Both the position numbers and the translations under genes were made by a program. From the NCBI GenBank assembly GCA_900539325.1, contig UQCC01000009.1, positions 36,658 through 100,657 of the forward strand: a DNA stretch of 64,000 nt, given 5' to 3'. Position 1 is the first letter of the stretch; each line of letters opens with the position of its first letter. This document shows positions 34,620 to 41,712 of this stretch, in pieces. Origin of the DNA: an uncultured Eubacterium sp. (GTDB lineage Bacteria; Bacillota; Clostridia; Oscillospirales; Acutalibacteraceae). The notes beneath the pieces were generated by a model that did no database searches, had not been told where the DNA came from, and saw nothing but the letters and a program-made list of their open reading frames with translations.

Positions 34620-35771
34620 TTAAGATTTAACGCTGTAAATTTTAATTTCAAACTCATTTTTATTATACAATGCAAGCTTTCTGTCAAAGTCCTCATCCGC
34701 TTTTATCTTCTTTTTTTCGTTGCAATATTTGAGTTTTCTGTAATCAAGGTCGGCTTCATAAAACATATATTTACCACCCTTTGATACGGCTTTTGCAAAC
34801 TGATGAAGCAGTTTTTCGCCATTATACACATCCGTAAATTCTATTTCATCCGAGTCAAAATAGAGAGCAAATTCGGCATCGGCGCCCGTAACACCGGCTC
34901 CGCTTTTAAAATTTTTCTCCATAACATAATTATATGCTTCAATAGGTGAAGCGTTGCAATTTTTTTGTGCAAATGTAACAGAATAATCTTTTGCGGAAGA
35001 AATATCCTGCGCAACCATTCGTGCACACTGCTCAACGATAGGACAAATGCCGTTTTCGGCAAGAGCCTGCATCCATCCGAGCCAGCCGTACATAGCCGTG
35101 TAACGCTCAACGCTGATTACAGTTCCGCCGTCTTTAAGATTGTTGCCGATGGCGGTTGCAAGAGGTAAAAACGCTTGTTGATACGCACCCTCTCTTGCAC
35201 TTCTTTCGCCGATAACGCTGACACCGCTTGTCTGACGCTGAGCAATATCAAGAAGTCCCCTAAACGAAGTGGCAACCTCAGCCTTTTCGTCAAGATTAAA
35301 ATCATAAATATCGGCTGTTACAAATTCGGCATTTGCAAGTCCGAGCCTTTCGGCAAGTTCCTTTGCATTGTTAACAGCCGCCTCGTTTTTGTCCACGCCG
35401 ACAACTTTACACTCCGGATACTGTTGCGCAATAAAGCAGCTTACAAGTCCGCAATCACAACCTATATCAAGAACCGTGCCGTGAAAATACTCTTTGCCGT
35501 CAATAATCATATTGCCGAGATGTCTGAAAAGTCCGCTGTCAAATGCTGCGGAAACGCAAAGCGAGCCGTCAAGAGTTCTGTTTTTCAATTTGTAAAAATA
35601 TTCATTGTCCGAATTCTGACCCTGTGCTCTTGAATTGAGAGTGTCAGCAAGTTCTTTAACATATCCCTTGTCGGTTTTGAGCATAAGACTTGCCAAAAAA
35701 TCATTTGTGCCCTTGTAATATTTCAAATCAAGGGCTTTCATATAATTGTCTACCTGTTCATAAGTTTGCAT
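34620..35771 (-). CDS. Class I SAM-dependent methyltransferase, substrate unknown
   Basis: A 383-residue soluble protein. The Rossmann methyltransferase core sits near residues 95-165: VLDIGCDCGLVSCFIA (motif I), VVGVDKNEAAVNNAKELAE (acidic motif II) and AEFVTADIYDF. The N-terminal 90 residues are helical and the C-terminal 200 residues are not assigned to a known substrate domain. The spacing to the Tad operon (166 bp with a promoter) suggests a separate unit. I cannot name the target. Confidence 0.75.
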   Translation of the reverse strand: MQTYEQVDNYMKALDLKYYKGTNDFLASLMLKTDKGYVKELADTLNSRAQGQNSDNEYFYKLKNRTLDGSLCVSAAFDSGLFRHLGNMIIDGKEYFHGTVLDIGCDCGLVSCFIAQQYPECKVVGVDKNEAAVNNAKELAERLGLANAEFVTADIYDFNLDEKAEVATSFRGLLDIAQRQTSGVSVIGERSAREGAYQQAFLPLATAIGNNLKDGGTVISVERYTAMYGWLGWMQALAENGICPIVEQCARMVAQDISSAKDYSVTFAQKNCNASPIEAYNYVMEKNFKSGAGVTGADAEFALYFDSDEIEFTDVYNGEKLLHQFAKAVSKGGKYMFYEADLDYRKLKYCNEKKKIKADEDFDRKLALYNKNEFEIKIYSVKS

Positions 35772-35886
35772 AACATAACCTCTTATTATAAATATGTATA
35801 TATATTACCAATAACAATACAACCGTGTCAAGTTTTGGACTGTTGTCATTTGCGACAAAATTCACACGAAAAATTTGTACAAATGC

Positions 35887-35915
35887 TTGTTTTGGTAAAT
35901 TATATATGATATATT
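35887..35915 (+). promoter_or_regulatory. Promoter of the unknown gene at 35968
   Basis: TTGTTT (35887), 17-bp spacer, TATATT (35910); AGAGG precedes the ATG at 35968. Confidence 0.6.
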
Positions 35916-35967
35916 AGATACAATCGAACACAAATTTTAAGATGCTGATTTAAAAAGAGGTTAAACA

Positions 35968-36639
35968 ATGGTATCAAAACTTGAAAATCTGCTCGGCAAA
36001 AGCAAAAACGAAGGCGAAAGCCTGCAATCGGCAATTCAAAACAAAAACAATCTGATTTCATTTTCTTTTGACGGCAAAGAATATTATGTGGCAATCAGGG
36101 ATTCCGTGCTTGTTTTTGACGAAAATATGACACTTCTCTACAACTTTGAGATGAACGAACTTGCCACATCCGACAATGAATTTATCAAAAAGGTAAATGC
36201 AATAGTTAACGAAAATTCAAACGACCTTGTTCACCTTTATATCAACAAAGTGACGGGAGTTGAACACATCACATTTTCAAGTTTGTTTGACGCAACCTAT
36301 ATTTTTTGGAAACTGAAAAGAATTATGGGCAGAGATTCCGAGGGCATAACCTCGCTTATTATCGAAAAAGACTCAAAGGTTATCCGCACGATAAGCAACG
36401 AAAAACTTGCTTTTAAAGAAAGTATGGACGACACTTTCGCCGGAGATGTTGAGGACAGAACCGCAAGAAACGAAGAAAAAACCGACTACATTGCCACACT
36501 TTCCAGAGTTGAAGATTTGGTGGATATGATAATCGGCAAAAATGTGAGCGAACTCGGCATACAAAAAGACGATGAAAAAATCAAAAAAGCAATAGAACTT
36601 CTTTCAACCCTTGTTGAAGAGGACGCAGAAGAGGAATAA
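35968..36639 (+). CDS. Unknown soluble protein, 223 residues
   Basis: No family recognised. The protein is hydrophilic, with no signal peptide or membrane helix. The first 100 residues alternate short strands (LISFSFDGKEYYVAI, RDSVLVFDENMTLLYNF) suggesting a small beta-domain. The middle has TYIFWKLKRIMG and the C-terminus is helical and very acidic (LVEEDAEEE). It has its own promoter and a terminator, and is divergent from the methyltransferase gene. Codon use and ribosome site support a real gene. Confidence 0.6.
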   Translation: MVSKLENLLGKSKNEGESLQSAIQNKNNLISFSFDGKEYYVAIRDSVLVFDENMTLLYNFEMNELATSDNEFIKKVNAIVNENSNDLVHLYINKVTGVEHITFSSLFDATYIFWKLKRIMGRDSEGITSLIIEKDSKVIRTISNEKLAFKESMDDTFAGDVEDRTARNEEKTDYIATLSRVEDLVDMIIGKNVSELGIQKDDEKIKKAIELLSTLVEEDAEEE

Positions 36640-36687
36640 TACATAAGAACGAAGTGTTTTCGACACACTTTGAGGCTGTTGACCCTA

Positions 36688-36720
36688 CAAAAAAATCCTG
36701 CCATCATCGGCAGGATTTTT
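36688..36720. terminator. Bidirectional terminator between the 35968 gene and eda
   Basis: AATCCTGCC / GGCAGGATT with a 6-nt loop, extended by A residues on the left and T residues on the right, serving both convergent units. Confidence 0.9.
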
Positions 36721-36729
36721 TATTATTTA

Positions 36730-37386
36730 TTATTTGCTCATTTCTGCACGAGCTTCTTTGATTCTTTGAACAAAGAGTTTGCCCGTTTCGGTAATCTTGT
36801 CGTAATCGCCTGTTTTTGCACCTGCGATAAGTGATGAACCTGCACCGCAAGCAACGGCGCCTGCCTTAATCCATTCCTTAACATTGTCTACATCAACACC
36901 GCCCGACGGCATCATAACAGCGTTTGGAATAGGACCATGAATATCCTTGATGAAGCGAGGGCCTGCAATGTCACCCGGGAACACCTTGAGGACATCGGCA
37001 CCGCATTCCATAGCGTGAACAGCCTCGGTAGGAGTGTAAATGCCCGGCATTGACGGAATACCGTATCTGTTGCAGCACTTAACGGTTTCAGGGTCAAAAT
37101 AAGGCGAAACAATGTATTCGGCACCTGCAAGGATAGCAATTCTTGCTGTTGCGGCATCCATAACGGTACCTGCACCGATGATGATTTCACCCGAATTGTA
37201 CTTTGCTCTCATAGCTTCGATAAGTTTGTCTGCATGAGGAACGGTGAAAGTAAGTTCAATAGCGGCAACACCGCCGGCGATACAAGCGTCGGTGATTTTT
37301 TCTGCCTGTTCAATAGATGTTGCACGAACAACGGCAACAATACCAACCTCTTGAATTTTTGCAAGAGTTTCAATTTTATTTGACAT
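36730..37386 (-). CDS. eda: 2-keto-3-deoxy-6-phosphogluconate (KDPG) aldolase
   Basis: A 218-residue TIM-barrel class I aldolase. VGIVAVVRATSIEQA opens the barrel, AAIELTFTVPHAD carries the catalytic Glu, GAGTVMDAATA follows, and the Schiff-base Lys is in DVLKVFPGDIAGP. It splits KDPG into pyruvate and glyceraldehyde-3-phosphate. Last gene of the uxaC-kdgK-eda operon, the lower half of glucuronate breakdown. Confidence 0.93.
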   Translation of the reverse strand: MSNKIETLAKIQEVGIVAVVRATSIEQAEKITDACIAGGVAAIELTFTVPHADKLIEAMRAKYNSGEIIIGAGTVMDAATARIAILAGAEYIVSPYFDPETVKCCNRYGIPSMPGIYTPTEAVHAMECGADVLKVFPGDIAGPRFIKDIHGPIPNAVMMPSGGVDVDNVKEWIKAGAVACGAGSSLIAGAKTGDYDKITETGKLFVQRIKEARAEMSK

Positions 37387-37443
37387 AGTTAATATCTCCT
37401 GTTTTTATTTTACGGACGGATAACATCCGCCACTACTTATAAT

Positions 37444-38541
37444 TTATCTTTGAACACGGGCACCTGCACCGTTAACCTTAGCCTCAACCTCTTTGAGTGA
37501 AGCCATTGATGTGTCGCCCGGAGTGGTCATTACAAGAGCACCGTGAACAACACCGTAGTTAACAGCCTTTTGTGCGTCCTCATAAGTCATCAAGCCATAA
37601 ATAAGACCCGAAGCAAAGCTGTCGCCGCCGCCTACACGGTCAAGAATTTCAAGTCCCGGATACTCAAGAGAATTGTAAATTTTGCCGTCAGCCCAGCAAA
37701 TAGCCTTCCAATCATTTACGGTAGCTGTTTTTACCGTGCGGAGTGTTGTTGCGATAACCTTGAAGTTTGGATAAGCCTTTGTAACGGTTTCAATCATTTT
37801 GTAGTAGCCGTCCATATTGAGTTCTTTAAGGTCAGCGTCATTGCCCTCAACCTCAAAGCCGAGAGAAGCGGTGAAATCTTCCTCGTTGCCTATCATAACA
37901 TCAACATATTTTGCAATTTCCTTGTTAACTTCCTGAGCCTTTGCCTGACCGCCGATTCCTTTCCAAAGTGACGGGCGATAGTTAAGGTCGTAGGAAACAA
38001 CCGTGCCGTATTCCTTTGCTTTTTTAACAGCGGCAATTACGGTTTTAGCGGCTGTTTCGGACAAAGCGGCATAAATTCCGCCTGTATGAAGCCAACGAAC
38101 ACCGAGGGTGCCAAAAATGTAATCCCAATCAATATCCTCAGGCTTAAGTTGTGAAGCGGCTGTGTTGCCTCTGTCCGAAGCGCCGACAGCACCACGGATA
38201 CCAAAGCCTCTTTCGGTAAAGTTAATGCCGTTTCTTACGGTTCTGCCGATACCGTCATAAGGTACCCACTTAATGAGAGATGTGTCAACACCGCCCTGAA
38301 GAATAAGATCTTCCATAAGATAGCCGATTTCATTTTCCGCAAATGCGGTAACAACCGATGTTTTCATACCAAAGCATCTGCGAAGTCCACGGGCAACATT
38401 GTATTCGCCGCCGCCTTCCCAAGCTCTGAATGAGCGTGCAGTTTTTATTCTGCCTTCGCCCGGGTCAAGTCTGAGCATAATTTCGCCGAGAGAAATCTCG
38501 TCAAACATACACTCCTCTTTAGGTCTTAAATTAAGGTTCAT
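37444..38541 (-). CDS. kdgK: 2-keto-3-deoxygluconate kinase (PfkB family)
   Basis: The start at 38541 (MNLNLRPKEEC, behind AGGTGAT) is preferred; a later ATG at 38508 is also possible. 365 residues. PfkB sugar-kinase features: EISLGEIMLRLDPGEGR, WEGGGEYNVARGL (substrate Gly-Gly), DLNYRPSLWKG, MIGNEEDF and the C-terminal ATP/anion-hole motif RVGGGDSFASGL. Between uxaC and eda it must phosphorylate KDG to KDPG. Longer than E. coli KdgK (309), as usual in this clostridial subgroup. Confidence 0.9.
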   Translation of the reverse strand: MNLNLRPKEECMFDEISLGEIMLRLDPGEGRIKTARSFRAWEGGGEYNVARGLRRCFGMKTSVVTAFAENEIGYLMEDLILQGGVDTSLIKWVPYDGIGRTVRNGINFTERGFGIRGAVGASDRGNTAASQLKPEDIDWDYIFGTLGVRWLHTGGIYAALSETAAKTVIAAVKKAKEYGTVVSYDLNYRPSLWKGIGGQAKAQEVNKEIAKYVDVMIGNEEDFTASLGFEVEGNDADLKELNMDGYYKMIETVTKAYPNFKVIATTLRTVKTATVNDWKAICWADGKIYNSLEYPGLEILDRVGGGDSFASGLIYGLMTYEDAQKAVNYGVVHGALVMTTPGDTSMASLKEVEAKVNGAGARVQR

Positions 38542-38570
38542 ATTAATCACCTAAGCCTTTCAATGTTATG

Positions 38571-39971
38571 TTAAAATCCAAAATATTTTATAGCGTTGTT
38601 ATAAGAAATGCCGCAAACAATTTCCTTGAGTACATCCTCGTCATAAGCATACCAGCCGTCCTCAACCCATCTGCCGAGCAAGCGGCACATAATTCTTCTG
38701 AAATACTCGTGTCTGCCGTATGAAGTGAATGAGCGTGAATCCGTTTCCATACCGACAAATTTGCCGAGCACACCGAGATTGCCGAGCGACTTCATCTGTG
38801 CGGTCATACCATCCATTGTGTCAAGGAACCACCACGCAGGGCCGTACTGAATTTTGCCCTCTGCCTCTGTGCCCTGGAAGTTGCCGAGCATTGTTGCAAG
38901 CACGGTATTGTCCTTATCGTTGAGGTTGAACAAAATCGTTTTAGGCAACACATTGTTTACATCAAGTGCGTCCAAAAATCTTGAAAGAGTGATTGCAATC
39001 TCGCAGTCGCCTACGCTGTCAAATCCTGTGTCCGCACCGATTGCATTGAACATTCTTGTGGAATTGTTGCGAATTGCACCGATATGGATTTCCATAGCCC
39101 AATCAAGTTCATGATACTTTTCGCCGAGTGCAAGAAGCACCGCCGTTCTGTATTTGTCGCCGTCTGCCTGTGACGGAACATCGCCGCTCATAGCCTGACG
39201 GAACACTTTTTCAATTTCTTCATCGCTTGCTTTGTCAAACGGAACATATTCAAACGAATGGTCGGAAACTTTGCAACCGACTTCGTTGAAATAATCGCAT
39301 CTTTTAAGAAGTGCGGCAATTACATCCTTGTATGATTTAATTTCAACGCCTGCTGCTTCGCCCAAATTCTTGATATAATCGGCAAAACCGTCAAGATGAA
39401 TGTTAAGTGCCTTGTCCGGTCTGAATGACGGAAGCACCTTACAGTCGAAACCGTTAACTTCTTTAAGAAGCTTGTGATATTTGAGGTCGTCAATCGGGTC
39501 ATCCGTTGTGCAAACAACCTTTACATTGCTGTTTGTAATAAGGCTTTGCGGACGAAAATCGCCGTTTTTGATTGCCTCGTTGGCTCTTTTGTAAATATCC
39601 CTTGCGGTTTTTGCATTGAGCGGTGTGTCAATTCCAAAATATCTTTGAAGTTCGATATGTGCCCAGTGATAAAGCGGATTGCCGATGCAATATTGCAATG
39701 CTTCGCCAAACTTAACAAACTTTTCTTCGCCCGAAGCGTCACCCGTGCAGTACTTTTCATCAATTCCCGCACTTCGCATGGCACGCCACTTGTAGTGGTC
39801 GCCCGACAGCCAAAGCTGTGAAATATCGGACGGCTCTTTGTTTTCATAAATCTCTTTAGGGCTTAAGTGACAATGATAGTCGCAAATAGGCATATTTTCC
39901 GCAAAATCGTGGAACAGCTTTTTTGCACACTCGGTGTCAAGCAAGAAGTCCTTACCCATAAACTCTGTCAT
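38571..39971 (-). CDS. uxaC: Glucuronate / uronate isomerase
   Basis: A 466-residue protein, the standard UxaC length. It opens with FLLDTECAKKLFHDFAENMP and the metal-binding CDYHCHLSPKEIYEN motif (HxH), followed by WLSGDHYKWRAMRSAG, CTTDDPIDDL and EIHIGAIRNNSTR. It isomerises D-glucuronate to fructuronate (and galacturonate to tagaturonate), the entry step of the pathway. First gene of its operon, with a consensus promoter and an AGGAG site. Reduction and dehydration of its product are encoded separately at 56.9-58.8 kb. Confidence 0.95.
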   Translation of the reverse strand: MTEFMGKDFLLDTECAKKLFHDFAENMPICDYHCHLSPKEIYENKEPSDISQLWLSGDHYKWRAMRSAGIDEKYCTGDASGEEKFVKFGEALQYCIGNPLYHWAHIELQRYFGIDTPLNAKTARDIYKRANEAIKNGDFRPQSLITNSNVKVVCTTDDPIDDLKYHKLLKEVNGFDCKVLPSFRPDKALNIHLDGFADYIKNLGEAAGVEIKSYKDVIAALLKRCDYFNEVGCKVSDHSFEYVPFDKASDEEIEKVFRQAMSGDVPSQADGDKYRTAVLLALGEKYHELDWAMEIHIGAIRNNSTRMFNAIGADTGFDSVGDCEIAITLSRFLDALDVNNVLPKTILFNLNDKDNTVLATMLGNFQGTEAEGKIQYGPAWWFLDTMDGMTAQMKSLGNLGVLGKFVGMETDSRSFTSYGRHEYFRRIMCRLLGRWVEDGWYAYDEDVLKEIVCGISYNNAIKYFGF

Positions 39972-40000
39972 AGCAGTTCTCCTATATTTTAATCAAAAAT

Positions 40001-40029
40001 ATTATATAACTAATCTTTTTGTAATTCAA
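40001..40029 (-). promoter_or_regulatory. uxaC-kdgK-eda promoter
   Basis: Minus-strand TTGAAT (40024-40029), 17-bp spacer, TATAAT (40001-40006); 30 bp before the uxaC ATG. Confidence 0.75.
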
Positions 40030-40135
40030 TATTAATTAATTACATTTTTATATTTTTTTATCAGCATAAAAGACAAATTACGGTCACAACCTTTTGATGT
40101 TTACAAAAAATATAAGATTTGTTAACTAAATAAAA

Positions 40136-40164
40136 TTGACTTTGTCGATAATTTGTCATAATAT
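40136..40164 (+). promoter_or_regulatory. Promoter of the TM2-domain gene
   Basis: TTGACT (40136), 17-bp spacer, TAATAT (40159). Confidence 0.65.
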
Positions 40165-40205
40165 ATACCCATAGACAATAAAGATATTTGAAGGGAGATA
40201 TAACT

Positions 40206-40853
40206 ATGAAATGTCCTAATTGCGGCAGAGATTTGCTTGAAGGTGAAATTTGCACCTGCACAACCGTTGAACAAGATGCTCAAACAACAGCACAGGCACA
40301 GCCTGAAAACGAGGTTCAGCCTGAAACAGAGGCTCCTGTTGAAACTCAGGAAATTGAGCAACAAAACGAACAACCGCAGCCTGAAAACACATATTATCAG
40401 CCGAGCGAGCCTGCTCCTCAACAAGGCGAATATCAAAATATTTATCAAGAACAAAGCTTCAATCAGCCGATGTACGGTGCTCCTCAGCAGAATTATTACG
40501 ACCCTAATCAGCAAGCACCGTATTACAATCCTGTGATGGCAAAGCCGGAGCCGTCAACCGATTATCCGGAGAATTATAAGCCAAAGAAGAAGTATGTTGC
40601 AGTCATTTTGGGTGCAACACTCGGTGCGTTTGGCATCCACAATTTTTATCTCGGAAACAACGGCAAAGCAACAGCACAGCTTCTCGTTGCGCTCATCGGC
40701 TCACTTTTCTTTGGACTCGGTTTGGTTGCGGCAGAGCTTTGGGCACTTGTTGAAACCGTGCAAATCCTCACCGACAAAATCGATGCAGATGCAAACAACT
40801 TCAAAATTATGACCTTTGCCGAAGAACTTGCAAAAGCACAAAGCAAAGAATAA
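40206..40853 (+). CDS. Zinc-ribbon / TM2-domain membrane protein
   Basis: The ATG at 40206 (behind AAGGGAG) is chosen over an upstream TTG; 215 residues. It begins with a zinc-ribbon half, MKCPNCGRDLLEGEICTC. A low-complexity Gln/Pro/Glu/Tyr stretch of about 110 residues follows. The C-terminal TM2 domain has two helices with KKYVAVILGATLGAFGIHNF and YLGNNGKATAQLLVAL, the GxxGxHxFYLG signature. TM2 proteins are small membrane proteins of unclear role. The layout suggests a cytoplasmic sensor or tether. Confidence 0.82.
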   Translation: MKCPNCGRDLLEGEICTCTTVEQDAQTTAQAQPENEVQPETEAPVETQEIEQQNEQPQPENTYYQPSEPAPQQGEYQNIYQEQSFNQPMYGAPQQNYYDPNQQAPYYNPVMAKPEPSTDYPENYKPKKKYVAVILGATLGAFGIHNFYLGNNGKATAQLLVALIGSLFFGLGLVAAELWALVETVQILTDKIDADANNFKIMTFAEELAKAQSKE

Positions 40854-40931
40854 AGCAAAGCACGCAAACAAAAACGGCTTCTCTTCGTTTTGCCGAGGAG
40901 GAGCCGAATTAAATTAATTTTCAAAAAACTA

Positions 40932-40959
40932 TTGTTTTTTTCATTTTATGTGCTATAAT
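40932..40959 (+). promoter_or_regulatory. tRNA-Pro promoter
   Basis: TTGTTT (40932), 16-bp spacer, TATAAT (40954), 22 bp before the tRNA 5' end. Confidence 0.7.
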
Positions 40960-40980
40960 ACACAAGTAACAAATCAATAT

Positions 40981-41057
40981 CGAGGTGTGGCTCAGTTTGG
41001 TAGAGCACCACGTTCGGGACGTGGGGGTCGCAAGTTCGAATCTTGTCACCTCGACCA
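40981..41057 (+). tRNA. tRNA-Pro (anticodon CGG)
   Basis: A complete cloverleaf of 77 nt including an encoded CCA: acceptor CGAGGTG / CACCTCG, D-arm GCTC/GAGC, anticodon stem CCACG / CGTGG enclosing TTCGGGA (anticodon CGG), and T-arm with TTCGAAT. It reads CCG proline codons. It stands alone between its own promoter and terminator. Confidence 0.97.
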
Positions 41058-41060
41058 TTT

Positions 41061-41099
41061 GACCTTAGAAAGCAAATGCTTCCTAAGGTCTTATTTTTT
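41061..41099 (+). terminator. Terminator after tRNA-Pro
   Basis: GACCTTAG / CTAAGGTC (41061-41068, 41083-41090) with an inner AAGC/GCTT helix, followed by TTATTTTTT. Confidence 0.88.
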
Positions 41100-41177
41100 C
41101 GTATGATTTTTTAAGAATATGGCGGATTTTATTTGTGTTGATGTTGGTATAAATTTATAACTTCCTTTAAACAATAT

Positions 41178-41567
41178 CTAATACCATTTATTTATCCAGC
41201 CGTCTTTATCGGTTACCGATTGAGTAGTTGCGGGAATTGAACTTTCAGTAGTGCTCGAGGTTGAAGAGGTATAGGAAGTTGCATTTTGAACAGGAGCAGT
41301 CGTTTTTCCATTAATTTCAGCTGAATCATTCACATTATTTGACGATGCTGTTATCGACTCCTCTTTTGCAGCCGTTGTATTAACTTTTGTACTGCCGTTC
41401 TTTTTTGTAACGGCAGTACCTGCAGCTTTCTTTGTTTCGGTTGAAATAACAGTGCTGTCACTGCTGACAACTGTAGTATTCTTTGTAATATTACTTTTGT
41501 TTGCACAAGCCACAAGAACACTTAACGAAACCGCTATTAAAACAAAAATTAATAATTGCTTTTTCAT
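41178..41567 (-). CDS. Ser/Thr-rich lipoprotein, last gene of the subtilase operon
   Basis: 129 residues from the ATG at 41567. A signal peptide MKKQLLIFVLIAVSLSVLVA is followed by the lipobox cysteine (LVAC-AN). The mature part is almost wholly Ser/Thr/Lys/Ala with no predicted fold, ending TDKDGWINKWY. The stop codon of the 46-residue peptide overlaps its ATG (TAATG). The sequence looks like a stalk-type lipoprotein displayed on the membrane. Function unknown. Confidence 0.8.
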   Translation of the reverse strand: MKKQLLIFVLIAVSLSVLVACANKSNITKNTTVVSSDSTVISTETKKAAGTAVTKKNGSTKVNTTAAKEESITASSNNVNDSAEINGKTTAPVQNATSYTSSTSSTTESSIPATTQSVTDKDGWINKWY

Positions 41568-41707
41568 TACGCTTCCCAAGTCATATCACCCCACGACAAA
41601 TCATTGTCTGCAGGGTCTTTGTCATCAATAGTAACACTTGTTGTGATAACATCTGTTGCTTTAAACTTTTCAAGATATGTTATAGGTTTTAAATATTCTT
41701 TCTTCAT
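41567..41707 (-). CDS. 46-residue peptide encoded between the subtilase and the lipoprotein
   Basis: Read directly: ATG at 41707, TAA at 41569-41567. The sequence starts MKKEYLKPITYLEKFKATDV, continues with an ITTS stretch, and has an acidic C-terminal half ending SWGDMTWEA (two Trp, one Met). There is no signal peptide. It lies 5 bp after the subtilase stop, the ribosome site AAGAAAGGGG falls in the protease's last codons, and its stop overlaps the lipoprotein start, so it is firmly inside the operon. The basic leader plus acidic, Trp-containing tail is compatible with a precursor peptide (inference); it could equally be a small regulatory protein. Confidence 0.7.
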   Translation of the reverse strand: MKKEYLKPITYLEKFKATDVITTSVTIDDKDPADNDLSWGDMTWEA

Positions 41708-41712
41708 GTTAA

